Shown here piece by piece: positions 26,215-34,744 of a stretch of 64,000 bases of DNA; position 1 is the stretch's first letter, and each line of letters begins with the position of its first letter. The stretch comes from Anaeroglomus sp964630775 (GTDB lineage Bacteria > Planctomycetota > Phycisphaerae > Sedimentisphaerales > Anaerohalosphaeraceae), in contig CAZVYY010000004.1 of assembly GCA_964630775.1 (NCBI GenBank), positions 62,001 through 126,000 of the forward strand, in the 5' to 3' direction. The notes beneath the pieces are model-generated. The model ran no database searches. It was not told the origin of the DNA and was given only the letters and a program-made list of their open reading frames with translations. Position numbers and translations under genes: made by a program.

Positions 26215-26919
26215 ATGACTGATTATTCGAAGATTGCTGCTGAAGAAACCTGGCGCGTGTTCCGGATAATGGCCGAGTTTGTGGAAGGATTTGAGCTGCT
26301 GTCCCAAATCGGGCCTGCGGTATCCATATTCGGCTCCGCTCGAACTGAGCCTGGCACGAAGTATTATGAGCTGGCTGTCGAGACGGCTCGGGCCTGCGGC
26401 CAGGCGGGATTTGCCGTCATCACCGGCGGCGGCGGCGGAATCATGGAGGCCGCCAACAAAGGCGCTCGCGAAGCCGGCGTCAAGAGCGTCGGGCTTAACA
26501 TCGAGCTGCCGCACGAGCAGGTACCCAACAAATTCCAGAATATGTCGCTGCATTTCCGATACTTTTTCTGCCGCAAGGTTATGTTCCTCAAATACGCCCA
26601 CGGTTTTATCACCATGCCCGGCGGATACGGGACCATGGATGAATTGTTTGAAGCCCTGGTCCTGATTCAGACCCTCAAGCAGGCCTATTTTCCGGTTATC
26701 TGCATGGGTAGTGATTACTGGAAGGGATTGTTTGAGTGGGTGGACAAGACCATGCTCAAAAAGAACGGTTACATTGATGAAGCAGATATGAACGTCTTTA
26801 CCTTGTGTGATGATCCCCAGGAAGCGGTTAAGATTATCACCGATTTCCATAAAGCCAACGGCCGCGGCGGCCTCAAACAGCCGCCGGGCATCAAACGCAC
26901 CTGGAACGGATTTCAATAA
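26215..26919 (+). CDS. LOG family protein (TIGR00730-like nucleotide-binding Rossmann fold)
   Basis: 234 residues from the ATG at 26215, which has AAGGTG six bases before it; the open frame extends upstream into nth without a ribosome site. The motifs GGGGGIMEAANKGA and MPGGYGTMDELFE are the family's PGGxGTxxE site. Members are cytokinin-riboside 5'-monophosphate phosphoribohydrolases or related nucleotide hydrolases. A bidirectional hairpin terminator follows. Confidence 0.92.
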   Translation: MTDYSKIAAEETWRVFRIMAEFVEGFELLSQIGPAVSIFGSARTEPGTKYYELAVETARACGQAGFAVITGGGGGIMEAANKGAREAGVKSVGLNIELPHEQVPNKFQNMSLHFRYFFCRKVMFLKYAHGFITMPGGYGTMDELFEALVLIQTLKQAYFPVICMGSDYWKGLFEWVDKTMLKKNGYIDEADMNVFTLCDDPQEAVKIITDFHKANGRGGLKQPPGIKRTWNGFQ

Positions 26920-26932
26920 ACACACGCCCATC

Positions 26933-26971
26933 AAAAAAGGCTGCTAGAGACAAAACCCTGACAGCCTTTTT
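26933..26971. terminator. Bidirectional rho-independent terminator
   Basis: The stem AAAAAGGCTG/CAGCCTTTTT has an 18-base loop, and its A-run and T-run flanks let it work on both strands. It lies between the convergent LOG gene (plus) and the secreted repeat protein (minus). Confidence 0.85.
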
Positions 26972-26992
26972 CATTTCTATCGGAAATTATGA

Positions 26993-28024
26993 CTAAATCT
27001 TTTTGCCGGTGACTTTCTGGGTGACCGTGGCCGGGGTATCTGTGCCTTCGCCCGGACGTCCCATTGCAGGACTGGTCATCTCGCCGGTCAGCTTATCGCC
27101 GTCGAGCTGGCCTTTAAACTGGTTTTCAAAGCTTCTTTCGCCAAAGCTCATCTTGACGGTGAAGCTGACATTCTTGTCTTCCACCACCACTTTGTCCACG
27201 ACAACCGGGCCATACAGAGCACTCATGTCCGGCATAACCATCAGCCATTGGGTCCGATCACCGCGTTCTGAGGCAATGGTCAGCTCCCAGGTTCCGATCA
27301 AAGCGCCGCCAATCCGCTTGCCTTCGATCGGATTTTCACCGCGCTGGGTTTTCATAATGCCTGAAATGGTATCGCCTTTGGCGGTCAGTTCGTAGGTCAT
27401 TTCACGCGCCTGGGCGGGCTGGGCCTGGGCATCCTGGCCTTCTCTCTGGCGGGCCGGCATGGTGCGTTTGAAAGTCAGCTTGCCGTCGGCATAAGTCACG
27501 TCCGTCGCAGGTGTTTCGCCGCGCTGGGTCTTCCAGATCGCTGCAAACTTACCGTCTTTATCCTGACTGACCATCAGCGTTGAGGTCATTGTCTGGTCGC
27601 CGCGCTGGGTCTGGAATTCCCAGTTGCCCACAATCGCCGGCTTGGCTTTCATCAATGCGCCTTCGAGTTCAAAATCACCAAAATCACTGGAAGTCGCACC
27701 CTTGAGCTTGCCGTCTTTGATTGTGCCGGTAAAAGTCGATACAGATTCTTCGCCGCCCCGCCGGTTAATCTGGGAATAGGTCAGCTTGTCGCCATCCAGC
27801 TTAATGTCCTTTAATTCACTGGCACCAAAAAAGCTGATCGCTTTGCCGACGAGTTTGCCCTCTTTGTCTTTTGAAAATGACAGGAGGGATTCCATCGGAC
27901 GTCCGTTAAAGTCCGCCTTGACCTGCCAGATGCCGACGATATCGGCCTCGGCTGCAACCGCTGCAGGAACCATCCAACACACTGCCATCAGCCCTGCGAT
28001 TGTAAGTAATGCTGTTTTTTTCAT
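26993..28024 (-). CDS. Secreted protein with three lipocalin-like repeats, function unknown
   Basis: 343 residues with a signal peptide (cleavage after about AVAAE). Three homologous units of about 95-110 residues begin IVGIWQVKADFNGRP, IVGNWEFQTQRGDQT and LIGTWELTIASERGD; each is a run of short beta strands ending in an L-x-G/G-x-x-x-G turn, as in lipocalin-like small barrels. Unit 2 contains a Gln/Ala-rich insert. AAGGAG precedes the ATG. Probably periplasmic or surface; no catalytic motif is seen. Confidence 0.75.
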   Translation of the reverse strand: MKKTALLTIAGLMAVCWMVPAAVAAEADIVGIWQVKADFNGRPMESLLSFSKDKEGKLVGKAISFFGASELKDIKLDGDKLTYSQINRRGGEESVSTFTGTIKDGKLKGATSSDFGDFELEGALMKAKPAIVGNWEFQTQRGDQTMTSTLMVSQDKDGKFAAIWKTQRGETPATDVTYADGKLTFKRTMPARQREGQDAQAQPAQAREMTYELTAKGDTISGIMKTQRGENPIEGKRIGGALIGTWELTIASERGDRTQWLMVMPDMSALYGPVVVDKVVVEDKNVSFTVKMSFGERSFENQFKGQLDGDKLTGEMTSPAMGRPGEGTDTPATVTQKVTGKKI

Positions 28025-28222
28025 GCTACACTCTCCTTACACTCTGATTGATTTGATATGCACCCGACTACATTGCCGAGCATGTCTGTCTATATTTGGA
28101 TACTCCATGTCCTGACCTTAATTATAATGATAGATAGATTAAAGACGCCTTAGATGAAATAGATATTTCATTTTTTTCATGTTTTTGACGGAATTACATG
28201 TTTGTTTGTATTCGCAATATGC

Positions 28223-28250
28223 TTGCGACCGGCGGAATAAGTGATATAGT
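28223..28250 (+). promoter_or_regulatory. Putative promoter of the 28310-28801 gene
   Basis: TTGCGA, 16-base spacer, TATAGT with an extended TGA just before it. About 60 bases before the ATG. The rest of the 285-base divergent gap (28025-28309) holds nothing else I can name. Confidence 0.55.
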
Positions 28251-28309
28251 TAAATTTTTACTGACTTCCCGGACAGTGAAGGAAAAATTGATAAAAACAG
28301 GAGGTGATT

Positions 28310-28801
28310 ATGGATTTAACACAGACACAATCGGCAGAATGCTGCCCGCAATTCAATCCCGAAGGCTGGGATGGCAAAACTTGGATTTGGCAAGACAAAC
28401 TCTTTATGCAGGATAACGTTCGGGCATTATTTCATATTCCGCTCAATATGGGCACGGTGATTCCCCGGATGTGGAACCAGATACAGGGGGCTCAGGCGGC
28501 GGTACCCGTGAAGGACTTCGTGATGCTGGCCTGCGACCCGACCCCGTGGAAGACGGAACTGTATTTCAACGTGACCAAAGACGTGCCTGGGGCCAAGATG
28601 GTCCGACTGTCAGGGACGTATTTGACCAAAGTCTTCGACGGGCCGTACCGCGACGCTCCCAAGTGGCTCAAGCAGACAGAGCACTATCTGGCCGGCCAGA
28701 ATAAAAAGGCATCCCAATATTACTTCTACTACACGACCTGCCCCAAGTGCGCCAAACAATACGGTCACAACTACGTCGTCGTCTTCGCCCAGGTCGCGTA
28801 A
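28310..28801 (+). CDS. Conserved hydrolase-like protein with CxxC end motif
   Basis: 163 residues. The ATG at 28310 is preceded by AGGAGGTGAT, an almost perfect complement of the 16S tail. The protein opens with CCPQFNPEGWDGKTW and ends TTCPKCAKQYGHNYVVVFAQ; both blocks recur in a family usually labelled only 'hydrolase' or hypothetical, found in anaerobic bacteria and archaea (from memory). The two Cys pairs could bind a metal. Catalytic role unproven. Stops eight bases before the convergent WbsX-type gene. Confidence 0.75.
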   Translation: MDLTQTQSAECCPQFNPEGWDGKTWIWQDKLFMQDNVRALFHIPLNMGTVIPRMWNQIQGAQAAVPVKDFVMLACDPTPWKTELYFNVTKDVPGAKMVRLSGTYLTKVFDGPYRDAPKWLKQTEHYLAGQNKKASQYYFYYTTCPKCAKQYGHNYVVVFAQVA

Positions 28802-28808
28802 TACTGTG

Positions 28809-30062
28809 TTATGGTTTCTCTTTGAAAGCAGATGACACTTTTTCAGTAAACAATTCCCGGACGGCTTCGAGGTAGCCGTATCCGTATTCCTGCTCCGGCT
28901 CGAGGCAGCTTCCCTCCGGCCATTCGTTCCAGGCATTGATGGTCATCACCTTCGGCTCAACTGACGAGGCCAGCAGCCGCTGGATAATCATCTGTGTCGC
29001 TTCCTTAAAGGCTGCGGGGGTGTTGCCCTGCATGACGGGATTAACCACATGGGCGGCAGGTCGGGACCAGTCGGCATCGGGATGAGCACGCGGGCTGTTG
29101 TCCCAGTTGATGGTCGTATTGGGAAAATACGGCACGGGATAATTTTTCAGCGCCCCATCGAGAAAGCCAAGATACCGGTCGCGTCCCCATACATAATCGG
29201 AAACCGGGAAGGTGCCGTAGTTAAGAGCGCCATGATGTACCCAGGTATAGCCGGTCAGGCTGTCCAATTTCAGCTCCTCGCACAATTTGGACCAGTCAGC
29301 AGGCGTGGTACCGCCGGGCAGATTGGGCAGCCCCCACAGGATTGCATTGATGTGAAGGCCGGGAAAACCTGCCTGTTCGGCCTTTTTACGGAACTGGTCA
29401 AGTGCTTCGCGTGCGGCCTGAACCGTACCAAAGCTATTGAGGAACAACTGCATCTCGTAAATCGAGAAATAAGGCTTGCCGTCGATTTTCCAATAGCTGG
29501 GGTGTTTGAAATAACGGCTGATGACCAGATCCGTGATCGTTTCCCATGTCTGGGACTTGATTTTGCCGGGATAAAGCAGTTTAATCGGTTCGGCAGGATT
29601 GTATCCCTGAATATCATACCAGTCGTGATTGGCCCACATCAGGGCAAACCGGATGCGATTATTGTTGCGAGCCTTAAGAAAACCCTCATCCAGAGCGCCT
29701 TCGAGATACGGGCCATCGTCATAATAGTACCAGTCAAAAATAAAGGCATCCACGCCATAATCGGCGGCGGCATCTATCTTTTGAGCCATCACATTCGGGT
29801 CGGATTCGTCCTGATACCCCCAGACCGGCACTCTGGGCTGCTTGTGCCCGGCAAATCGCGGCTTGGCTTTGCGAATCAAATCCCACTCGGTAAAACCGGG
29901 ATATTTGGTCTTATCCCAGCGGGGATGCGGGTGCGTACAGGGGTAATAATAAGCTGCTACCGTAATATCCGCCGCAGACGGCTTCGAGGATGCCGCAAAT
30001 AAATTGACACAGAGCCCCCCACAGACGACAATCAAACACACCACTGCTGTACGTGTTCGCAT
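28809..30062 (-). CDS. Secreted WbsX/GH99-like protein
   Basis: 417 residues with a signal peptide. VAAYYYPCTHPHPRWD, GVDAFIFDWYYYDDG and INAWNEWPEGSCLEPEQ are the marks of the WbsX (GH99-like TIM-barrel) family, usually linked to polysaccharide metabolism. AGGAG precedes the ATG. It is the second GH99-like secreted protein in the window and differs from the 596-residue one by lacking the C-terminal beta-sandwich domain. Confidence 0.85.
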   Translation of the reverse strand: MRTRTAVVCLIVVCGGLCVNLFAASSKPSAADITVAAYYYPCTHPHPRWDKTKYPGFTEWDLIRKAKPRFAGHKQPRVPVWGYQDESDPNVMAQKIDAAADYGVDAFIFDWYYYDDGPYLEGALDEGFLKARNNNRIRFALMWANHDWYDIQGYNPAEPIKLLYPGKIKSQTWETITDLVISRYFKHPSYWKIDGKPYFSIYEMQLFLNSFGTVQAAREALDQFRKKAEQAGFPGLHINAILWGLPNLPGGTTPADWSKLCEELKLDSLTGYTWVHHGALNYGTFPVSDYVWGRDRYLGFLDGALKNYPVPYFPNTTINWDNSPRAHPDADWSRPAAHVVNPVMQGNTPAAFKEATQMIIQRLLASSVEPKVMTINAWNEWPEGSCLEPEQEYGYGYLEAVRELFTEKVSSAFKEKP

Positions 30063-30084
30063 TATTTACTCTCCTGAATGTTGT

Positions 30085-31872
30085 TTATCGATTGGTCATC
30101 GCCTCATGATAATGTTCTATCAGATAATCCTCTTTCGGCCCGCCCAGATGGGACCACGGCAGCACTTTGCCGGGCGTATAGGCCCGCTGAGCACAGGCAT
30201 CGAGATCCATACCGTTGTCGGCAAAGGCCTTCTGCCACAGTGTAATATCGAAACACTCATCCCACAAATCGAACTTCGCCCCTGCCCGCCAGGCGGATTC
30301 AATCACCCTGCCCAGCCTGCGGTCGCCGCGGGCCAGCGCTGATTCCAGCACGCTGCATTCGATATGATGAAACTTCAGCGACACACAGCGGGCATTGAGC
30401 TGCCGCTTGCGGTCGATCATTACTTGTTTGGCGCGATGGAAATAGTCCGCCGAGGCCTGCCCCAGCCAGCCGAACGGTGTATGCGGCTTTGGAACCAGCC
30501 AACTGACGGCGGCATTGACACTGGCCAGACGCCCGCGAACCTCCCGCGAGAGCATCGCAATGCGATACGACAAATCCACCACTGCCGCAAGGTCGGCTTC
30601 GGTCTCGCCGGGAAAGCCCGCCATAAAATACAGCTTGACCTTCTGGAATCCGGCCTGATACGCGGCTCGAACCGCGGCAAACAAATCTTCATCCGAAATC
30701 GGCTTATTGATCATCTTGCGCAGGGCCGGACTGGCCGCTTCTACGGCAATGGTCAGTCCGCTTTTGCGAACCGCCGTGACCATCTTGGGCAAAAGCTGCA
30801 ATTGCTCCTGCACCCGCAGACTCGGCACGGAAAGACCTACATGCCGCGGGGCAAAATACGCCGTGAGCTTATCGATTAATTCTTCCAGATGCGGATAATC
30901 CGCCGTCGATAGCGACAGCAGGCTGATGGTATCGTAGCCGGTCGCGGCGTATTGCTGTTTGGCAATATCCAAAATCCGGTCGGGACTGCGATACCGAATC
31001 GGCCGCCGGCAAAATGACGCCTGACAAAACCGGCATCGCCCCGGACAGCCCCGCATAATCTCAATGCTGATACGGTCGTGGACCGCCTCGACAAACGGCA
31101 CCACCGGCCGGGCAGGGACGGGGGCGTTTTCAAAATCCTCCACGGCGGCATTTTCCAGATGGGCGGGAACGCCATCGGCTTTGGGACGAATCGACTTCAA
31201 TTCCTCGCCGTCATAGTCCACCGCATACAGGGAAGGCACGTACAGACAATCGAATTGTTTAGCCGCGGCCAGCAGAAAGTCCGCCTTGGAACGGCCCTGC
31301 TGCTTATGCTGTCGATAAAGCGCTATTACTTCAGGCAGTACCTCTTCGGCCTGCCCGAGGAAAAACAGATCCGCGAAATCCGCCAGCGGCTCGGCACAGT
31401 TGGCAATCTGGCCGCCGACGACAATCAGCGGATGGGCCTCGGTACGCTGCGAAGCCCGCACCGGCAGGCCGGCCAGATCAATCATATTCAAAAACGCCGT
31501 ATAACACAGCTCGTTGGTCAGGCTGAATCCCAGCATATCAAAATCCCGCACCGCAGCTTTGGATTCGAGGGTAAACAGCGGCAGGCTGATTTTTCGCATC
31601 AGCTCCTCGGCATCCAGCCATGGGGCAAAGACCCGTTCGCAGGCCACGCCGGGGTCGCGGTTGAGCAGGTCATACACAATTGCCAGACCCGTATGGCTCA
31701 TGCCGATTTCGTACACATCGGGAAACGCCAGCGCCACCCGGACATCGCAGTCGGCCGGATTTTTCCGTGTCTGGTTGATTTCGCCGCCGATATAGCGGCC
31801 CGGCTTACGCACAAACGGCAGGAATTCCGTTTCCACCCGGGGCTTTAGTATCTCTGGATTTTTTCGATTCAT
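30085..31872 (-). CDS. B12-binding radical SAM protein (TIGR03960-like)
   Basis: About 595 residues. The N-terminal half (about 1-230) has the B12-binding-type fold with GFSLTNELCYTAFLNMI; the radical SAM cluster motif C-x3-C-x2-C is at about residue 274 (RGCPGRCRFCQAS). The pattern is that of the uncharacterised TIGR03960 family, which is often followed by or fused to a DUF2344 domain; that partner is absent here. The first ATG is at 31872; an upstream in-frame GTG (31887) is possible. Product chemistry unknown. Confidence 0.88.
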   Translation of the reverse strand: MNRKNPEILKPRVETEFLPFVRKPGRYIGGEINQTRKNPADCDVRVALAFPDVYEIGMSHTGLAIVYDLLNRDPGVACERVFAPWLDAEELMRKISLPLFTLESKAAVRDFDMLGFSLTNELCYTAFLNMIDLAGLPVRASQRTEAHPLIVVGGQIANCAEPLADFADLFFLGQAEEVLPEVIALYRQHKQQGRSKADFLLAAAKQFDCLYVPSLYAVDYDGEELKSIRPKADGVPAHLENAAVEDFENAPVPARPVVPFVEAVHDRISIEIMRGCPGRCRFCQASFCRRPIRYRSPDRILDIAKQQYAATGYDTISLLSLSTADYPHLEELIDKLTAYFAPRHVGLSVPSLRVQEQLQLLPKMVTAVRKSGLTIAVEAASPALRKMINKPISDEDLFAAVRAAYQAGFQKVKLYFMAGFPGETEADLAAVVDLSYRIAMLSREVRGRLASVNAAVSWLVPKPHTPFGWLGQASADYFHRAKQVMIDRKRQLNARCVSLKFHHIECSVLESALARGDRRLGRVIESAWRAGAKFDLWDECFDITLWQKAFADNGMDLDACAQRAYTPGKVLPWSHLGGPKEDYLIEHYHEAMTNR

Positions 31873-31878
31873 TCCGAT

Positions 31879-31884
31879 ATTATA
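31879..31884 (-). promoter_or_regulatory. TATAAT box six bases before the radical SAM start codon
   Basis: Minus strand TATAAT ends six bases before the ATG, so a transcript from it would start at or next to the ATG (leaderless). No good -35 hexamer is seen at 17 bases, which lowers confidence. Confidence 0.35.
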
Positions 31885-31916
31885 CACAAAAAGTCGTTTT
31901 TGTACAGGCTAACACG

Positions 31917-32951
31917 ATGACAAACAAGCTGCAAAATGTCGGAAAATATGTCGCCCCAGCCGTTTTCCTCTGCGTTCTGGGCGGGTTGATGTGGTACCAG
32001 TCGCGCCAGCACCGCAGTTACTACAACAGCGGCTATCGGTCCATCATGGGAACCGTTGCCCAGGTTACCGTCGCGGCCGGCAGTGAGGAGCAGGCACAAG
32101 GTTTTATCACCGCCGCCTTTGCCGAAATGGACAAGGTCAACCGCATCATGAATGACTGGGATCCGAATTCCGAAATCTCGCAATTGACCCAGACGGCATA
32201 TCCTGAACCCAAAGTCGTCAGCCCGGAATTATTCGAGGTCATCGCCGCATCCATCGACTACAGCAGACTCAGCGATGGGGCCTTTGATATCACTGTCGGG
32301 CCGGAAACCCAGCTCTGGCGGCAGATGCAAAAAACCGGACGAAGGCCGTCCGCCGATGAGCTGGCCGCTGCCCGGGCCAAAGTCGGCTATGAAAAGATAA
32401 CACTTAACCCGGCGGAAAAGACCGTTCAATTTGCCGTCGAAGGGATGAAACTGGATGTGGGAGCCATTGCCAAGGGGTACGCTGTCGATATCGCAATGGA
32501 GGCCATGCGAAAACTGGGGGCTGTCGCGGGCATGGTCGATTTGGGCGGCAATGTCCGCTGTTTCGGCCCCGGCCCGGCGGGAGGCAACTGGTACATCGGC
32601 CTGCGCGACCCGCGTAACAGCGAAAATTATACGGTCAAACTGCGGCTTAACGAGATGGCCGTTGCCACCAGCGGCGACTATGAACGATACGCCCTCGTGG
32701 ACGGTCAGTCCCAAAGCCATATCCTTAATCCCAAAACCTCCGAATCGGTCAAGGAACTGGCCAGTGTCACAATTATTGCCCCCACAGCGATACAAACGGA
32801 TGCCTTATCCACGGCAGTCAGCGTACTGGGCAAAGAAAAAGGATTGGCGCTCATTGAAAAAATCGAAGGTGTCGAGGCGATTGTGATGACCTCGGCCCAG
32901 CCGGATCAGCGGATTGAAACCCCCGGCGCCAAACTATTCATTGAACAGTAG
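31917..32951 (+). CDS. apbE: ApbE FAD:protein FMN transferase
   Basis: 344 residues with one N-terminal membrane segment (about 12-26). Signature motifs are LDVGAIAKGYAVDIAMEAM (about 178-196) and VDLGGN, with the C-terminal Asp/Thr metal site at TAIQTDALSTAV. It moves FMN from FAD to a Thr of target proteins outside the membrane. The natural targets here are RnfG and RnfD, encoded 2.5-6 kb away. It is divergent from the radical SAM gene and its stop codon lies inside the REP-like repeat. Confidence 0.96.
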   Translation: MTNKLQNVGKYVAPAVFLCVLGGLMWYQSRQHRSYYNSGYRSIMGTVAQVTVAAGSEEQAQGFITAAFAEMDKVNRIMNDWDPNSEISQLTQTAYPEPKVVSPELFEVIAASIDYSRLSDGAFDITVGPETQLWRQMQKTGRRPSADELAAARAKVGYEKITLNPAEKTVQFAVEGMKLDVGAIAKGYAVDIAMEAMRKLGAVAGMVDLGGNVRCFGPGPAGGNWYIGLRDPRNSENYTVKLRLNEMAVATSGDYERYALVDGQSQSHILNPKTSESVKELASVTIIAPTAIQTDALSTAVSVLGKEKGLALIEKIEGVEAIVMTSAQPDQRIETPGAKLFIEQ

Positions 32952-33032
32952 CCCAAGCCTCTGAGCTTGGGGTTAAATTTCATGCCGCAGTCATTCCACT
33001 CAAATATTGGCAAGCACGGAGGCTTGCCCTAC
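32948..33032. repeat. REP/BIME-like element: two inverted GTAG-hairpin units
   Basis: Unit 1 (32948-32971, plus) is GTAG followed by a hairpin with stem CCCAAGC/GCTTGGG and six-base loop. Unit 2 (33009-33032, minus) is GTAG followed by stem GGCAAGC/GCTTGCC and a six-base loop. The two stems differ by compensatory changes. The units point outward around a 37-base linker, between the convergent apbE and NUDIX genes. The GTAG of unit 1 overlaps the apbE stop. This is the architecture of elements mobilised by RAYT (TnpA_REP) transposases; none is encoded here. Confidence 0.7.
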
Positions 33033-33067
33033 AATAGTCCATGCCTGGGATAACACTCTATTTTGTA

Positions 33068-33688
33068 TTACTTGGATGCTGCCAGGGTATCCAGATATCC
33101 CAGGCACAGGGCCGACCAGGTTTCCAGCGTATTTTGTGCCGCACGCAACTCGGGCAGCGACATGAACGTCATCTGGGTAATCATCTGCTCGCGTCGGGCA
33201 ACCTCCGGAGCATCCAGCGTCCACAGGTGAACCACGCCCAGATGCACACTGCCGACTTCATTGGAATCGTCATTGAGCAGCGCGACGATCTGATTGGTGA
33301 ATTTCGTGCTGACCGTCACTTCTTCTTCCACTTCACGTTTGACGGCATTAAGGTAAGTTTCATAAAAATCACCGAACAAAGCCATGTCGTCGGTGGGATT
33401 GATATGACCGCCGATACCGATGGAACGGTTGCCGACAAGCCGCGTCTCGCCGGCCCGCTTGCCCCGGACATAACTGAGATACCGCCCGTCGCAGGCCATC
33501 AGCACGTAAGGGATAATCTGCTTGAACGAGGGGTCCTTCTCGGCCAGAGAACGAGGCATAAAACGCGGCACGCCGGGAGCAAATATCGATTTGAGATACT
33601 TGTCCGTATCCATCATCAGACCGTGGAATATCCCGACTTTTTCGAGTTCCTTACGCGGGATAACTAATACCTGTTCTTCCTGTGCCAT
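33068..33688 (-). CDS. NUDIX-like hydrolase with degenerate box
   Basis: 206 residues from the ATG at 33688. The segment GDFYETYLNAVKREVEEEV keeps E-x7-R-E-V-x-E-E of the Nudix box, but the Gly after EE is replaced and the spacing from the first Gly is short, so pyrophosphohydrolase activity is possible, not certain. The ribosome site is weak. It lies between apbE (convergent) and rnfB; no pathway is evident. Confidence 0.75.
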   Translation of the reverse strand: MAQEEQVLVIPRKELEKVGIFHGLMMDTDKYLKSIFAPGVPRFMPRSLAEKDPSFKQIIPYVLMACDGRYLSYVRGKRAGETRLVGNRSIGIGGHINPTDDMALFGDFYETYLNAVKREVEEEVTVSTKFTNQIVALLNDDSNEVGSVHLGVVHLWTLDAPEVARREQMITQMTFMSLPELRAAQNTLETWSALCLGYLDTLAASK

Positions 33689-33819
33689 AATATTCACTAC
33701 GCTATCATTATATGAATTTAATATTGTTCTGCGGGGCAATCCCCAAAGGCAGCCACTGTAAAGCATCTCCCTGAAAAGTCAACGCCAAAAAAGCGTGAAT
33801 CGCAAAGGGAACACTTTGA

Positions 33820-34713
33820 CTACGATGCCGCCGCGGTCTGCTTTTCCTCAGGATTGACATCGGCCGGGGCGGTTTTGCCGCGATAGACAATTACCTTGGT
33901 CGGGCATTTGGTCATCGCCGTAGTCACGGCCTCGGATGGGGCATATTTTTCATAATTCATCCGCGACAGATTATCGGCCACGGTGAATAAATCGGTCTGT
34001 TTGGCACAAATGCCGCAGCCGATACAGCCGACCTTGCAGAAAGCACGGGTATTCTTGCCGCTTTCCCGGCTGCTGCAGGCCACCGCCGCCATAGGCTCGC
34101 AGGTAAACGGAACCATTTTGATTAAAAACCGGGGACAGGCCCTGCTGCAGGCACCGCAGCCGGTGCATTTGCTGTAATCCACCGTTGCCAGACCTTTCAC
34201 CACATGCAGAGCGTCGAACTTGCACGACCGAACGCAATCGCCAAATCCCAGACACCCGAAAGCACACGCCTGCACCGGCGGCTGGGCATTGGCGGCCGTA
34301 CAGGCCGGAATGCCCCGATACCGGGCATAGAACGTCTTGTCGGTTTTATGTCCGCGGCAGTGAACGATAGGCCGCTGCGGGGCGCCCGAACCGCTGATTT
34401 GCAGATTCAGAACAATAGCGATTTTATTCATCGCATCCGCACCGCCGGGAGAACAGCGACCCAGCAGTTCCGGATTGGACGCGACGGCTTTGGCATAGGA
34501 TGCACAGCCGGCAAATCCGCAGGCCCCGCAGTCGATTTTCGGCAGCGCCGCATAGACCTCTTCAACCTTGGGGTCCTGCTGAACGCGCAGTTTGATGCTG
34601 GCAATGAGCAAGACGACGGCAAAACCAGCTCCAAGACTAAGCATCAGTAAGGCAGCCGGCCATGAGGCCTGAAAGAAATCCATTGCAGAAGCCGAAAGAA
34701 TATAATTTTCCAT
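33820..34713 (-). CDS. rnfB: Rnf complex subunit RnfB (ferredoxin-type)
   Basis: 297 residues: a membrane helix (about 18-40), then the 4Fe-4S domain C62-x2-C65-x4-C70-x16-C87, then a central cysteine set (C150, C154, C160, C164, C183, C186, C189, C193) that matches RnfB. The C-terminal ferredoxin part keeps C230, C233, C236 and C270 only; the other four usual Cys positions are replaced (T240, Y257 and neighbours). RnfB is the entry point for electrons from ferredoxin. Last gene of the rnf operon, followed by an Ala-rich tail. Confidence 0.95.
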   Translation of the reverse strand: MENYILSASAMDFFQASWPAALLMLSLGAGFAVVLLIASIKLRVQQDPKVEEVYAALPKIDCGACGFAGCASYAKAVASNPELLGRCSPGGADAMNKIAIVLNLQISGSGAPQRPIVHCRGHKTDKTFYARYRGIPACTAANAQPPVQACAFGCLGFGDCVRSCKFDALHVVKGLATVDYSKCTGCGACSRACPRFLIKMVPFTCEPMAAVACSSRESGKNTRAFCKVGCIGCGICAKQTDLFTVADNLSRMNYEKYAPSEAVTTAMTKCPTKVIVYRGKTAPADVNPEEKQTAAAS

Positions 34714-34744
34714 GTTTTAATCTTCCATAGATCCAATAACAAGC

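Noticed and set aside
31917..31960. Upstream extension of the radical SAM gene to GTG 31887
   Set aside because: The GTG lies within the promoter-like DNA and adds residues without similarity; ATG 31872 preferred.
32952..32971. Hairpin after apbE as a rho-independent terminator
   Set aside because: No T-run follows; the GTAG unit and inverted partner explain it better.
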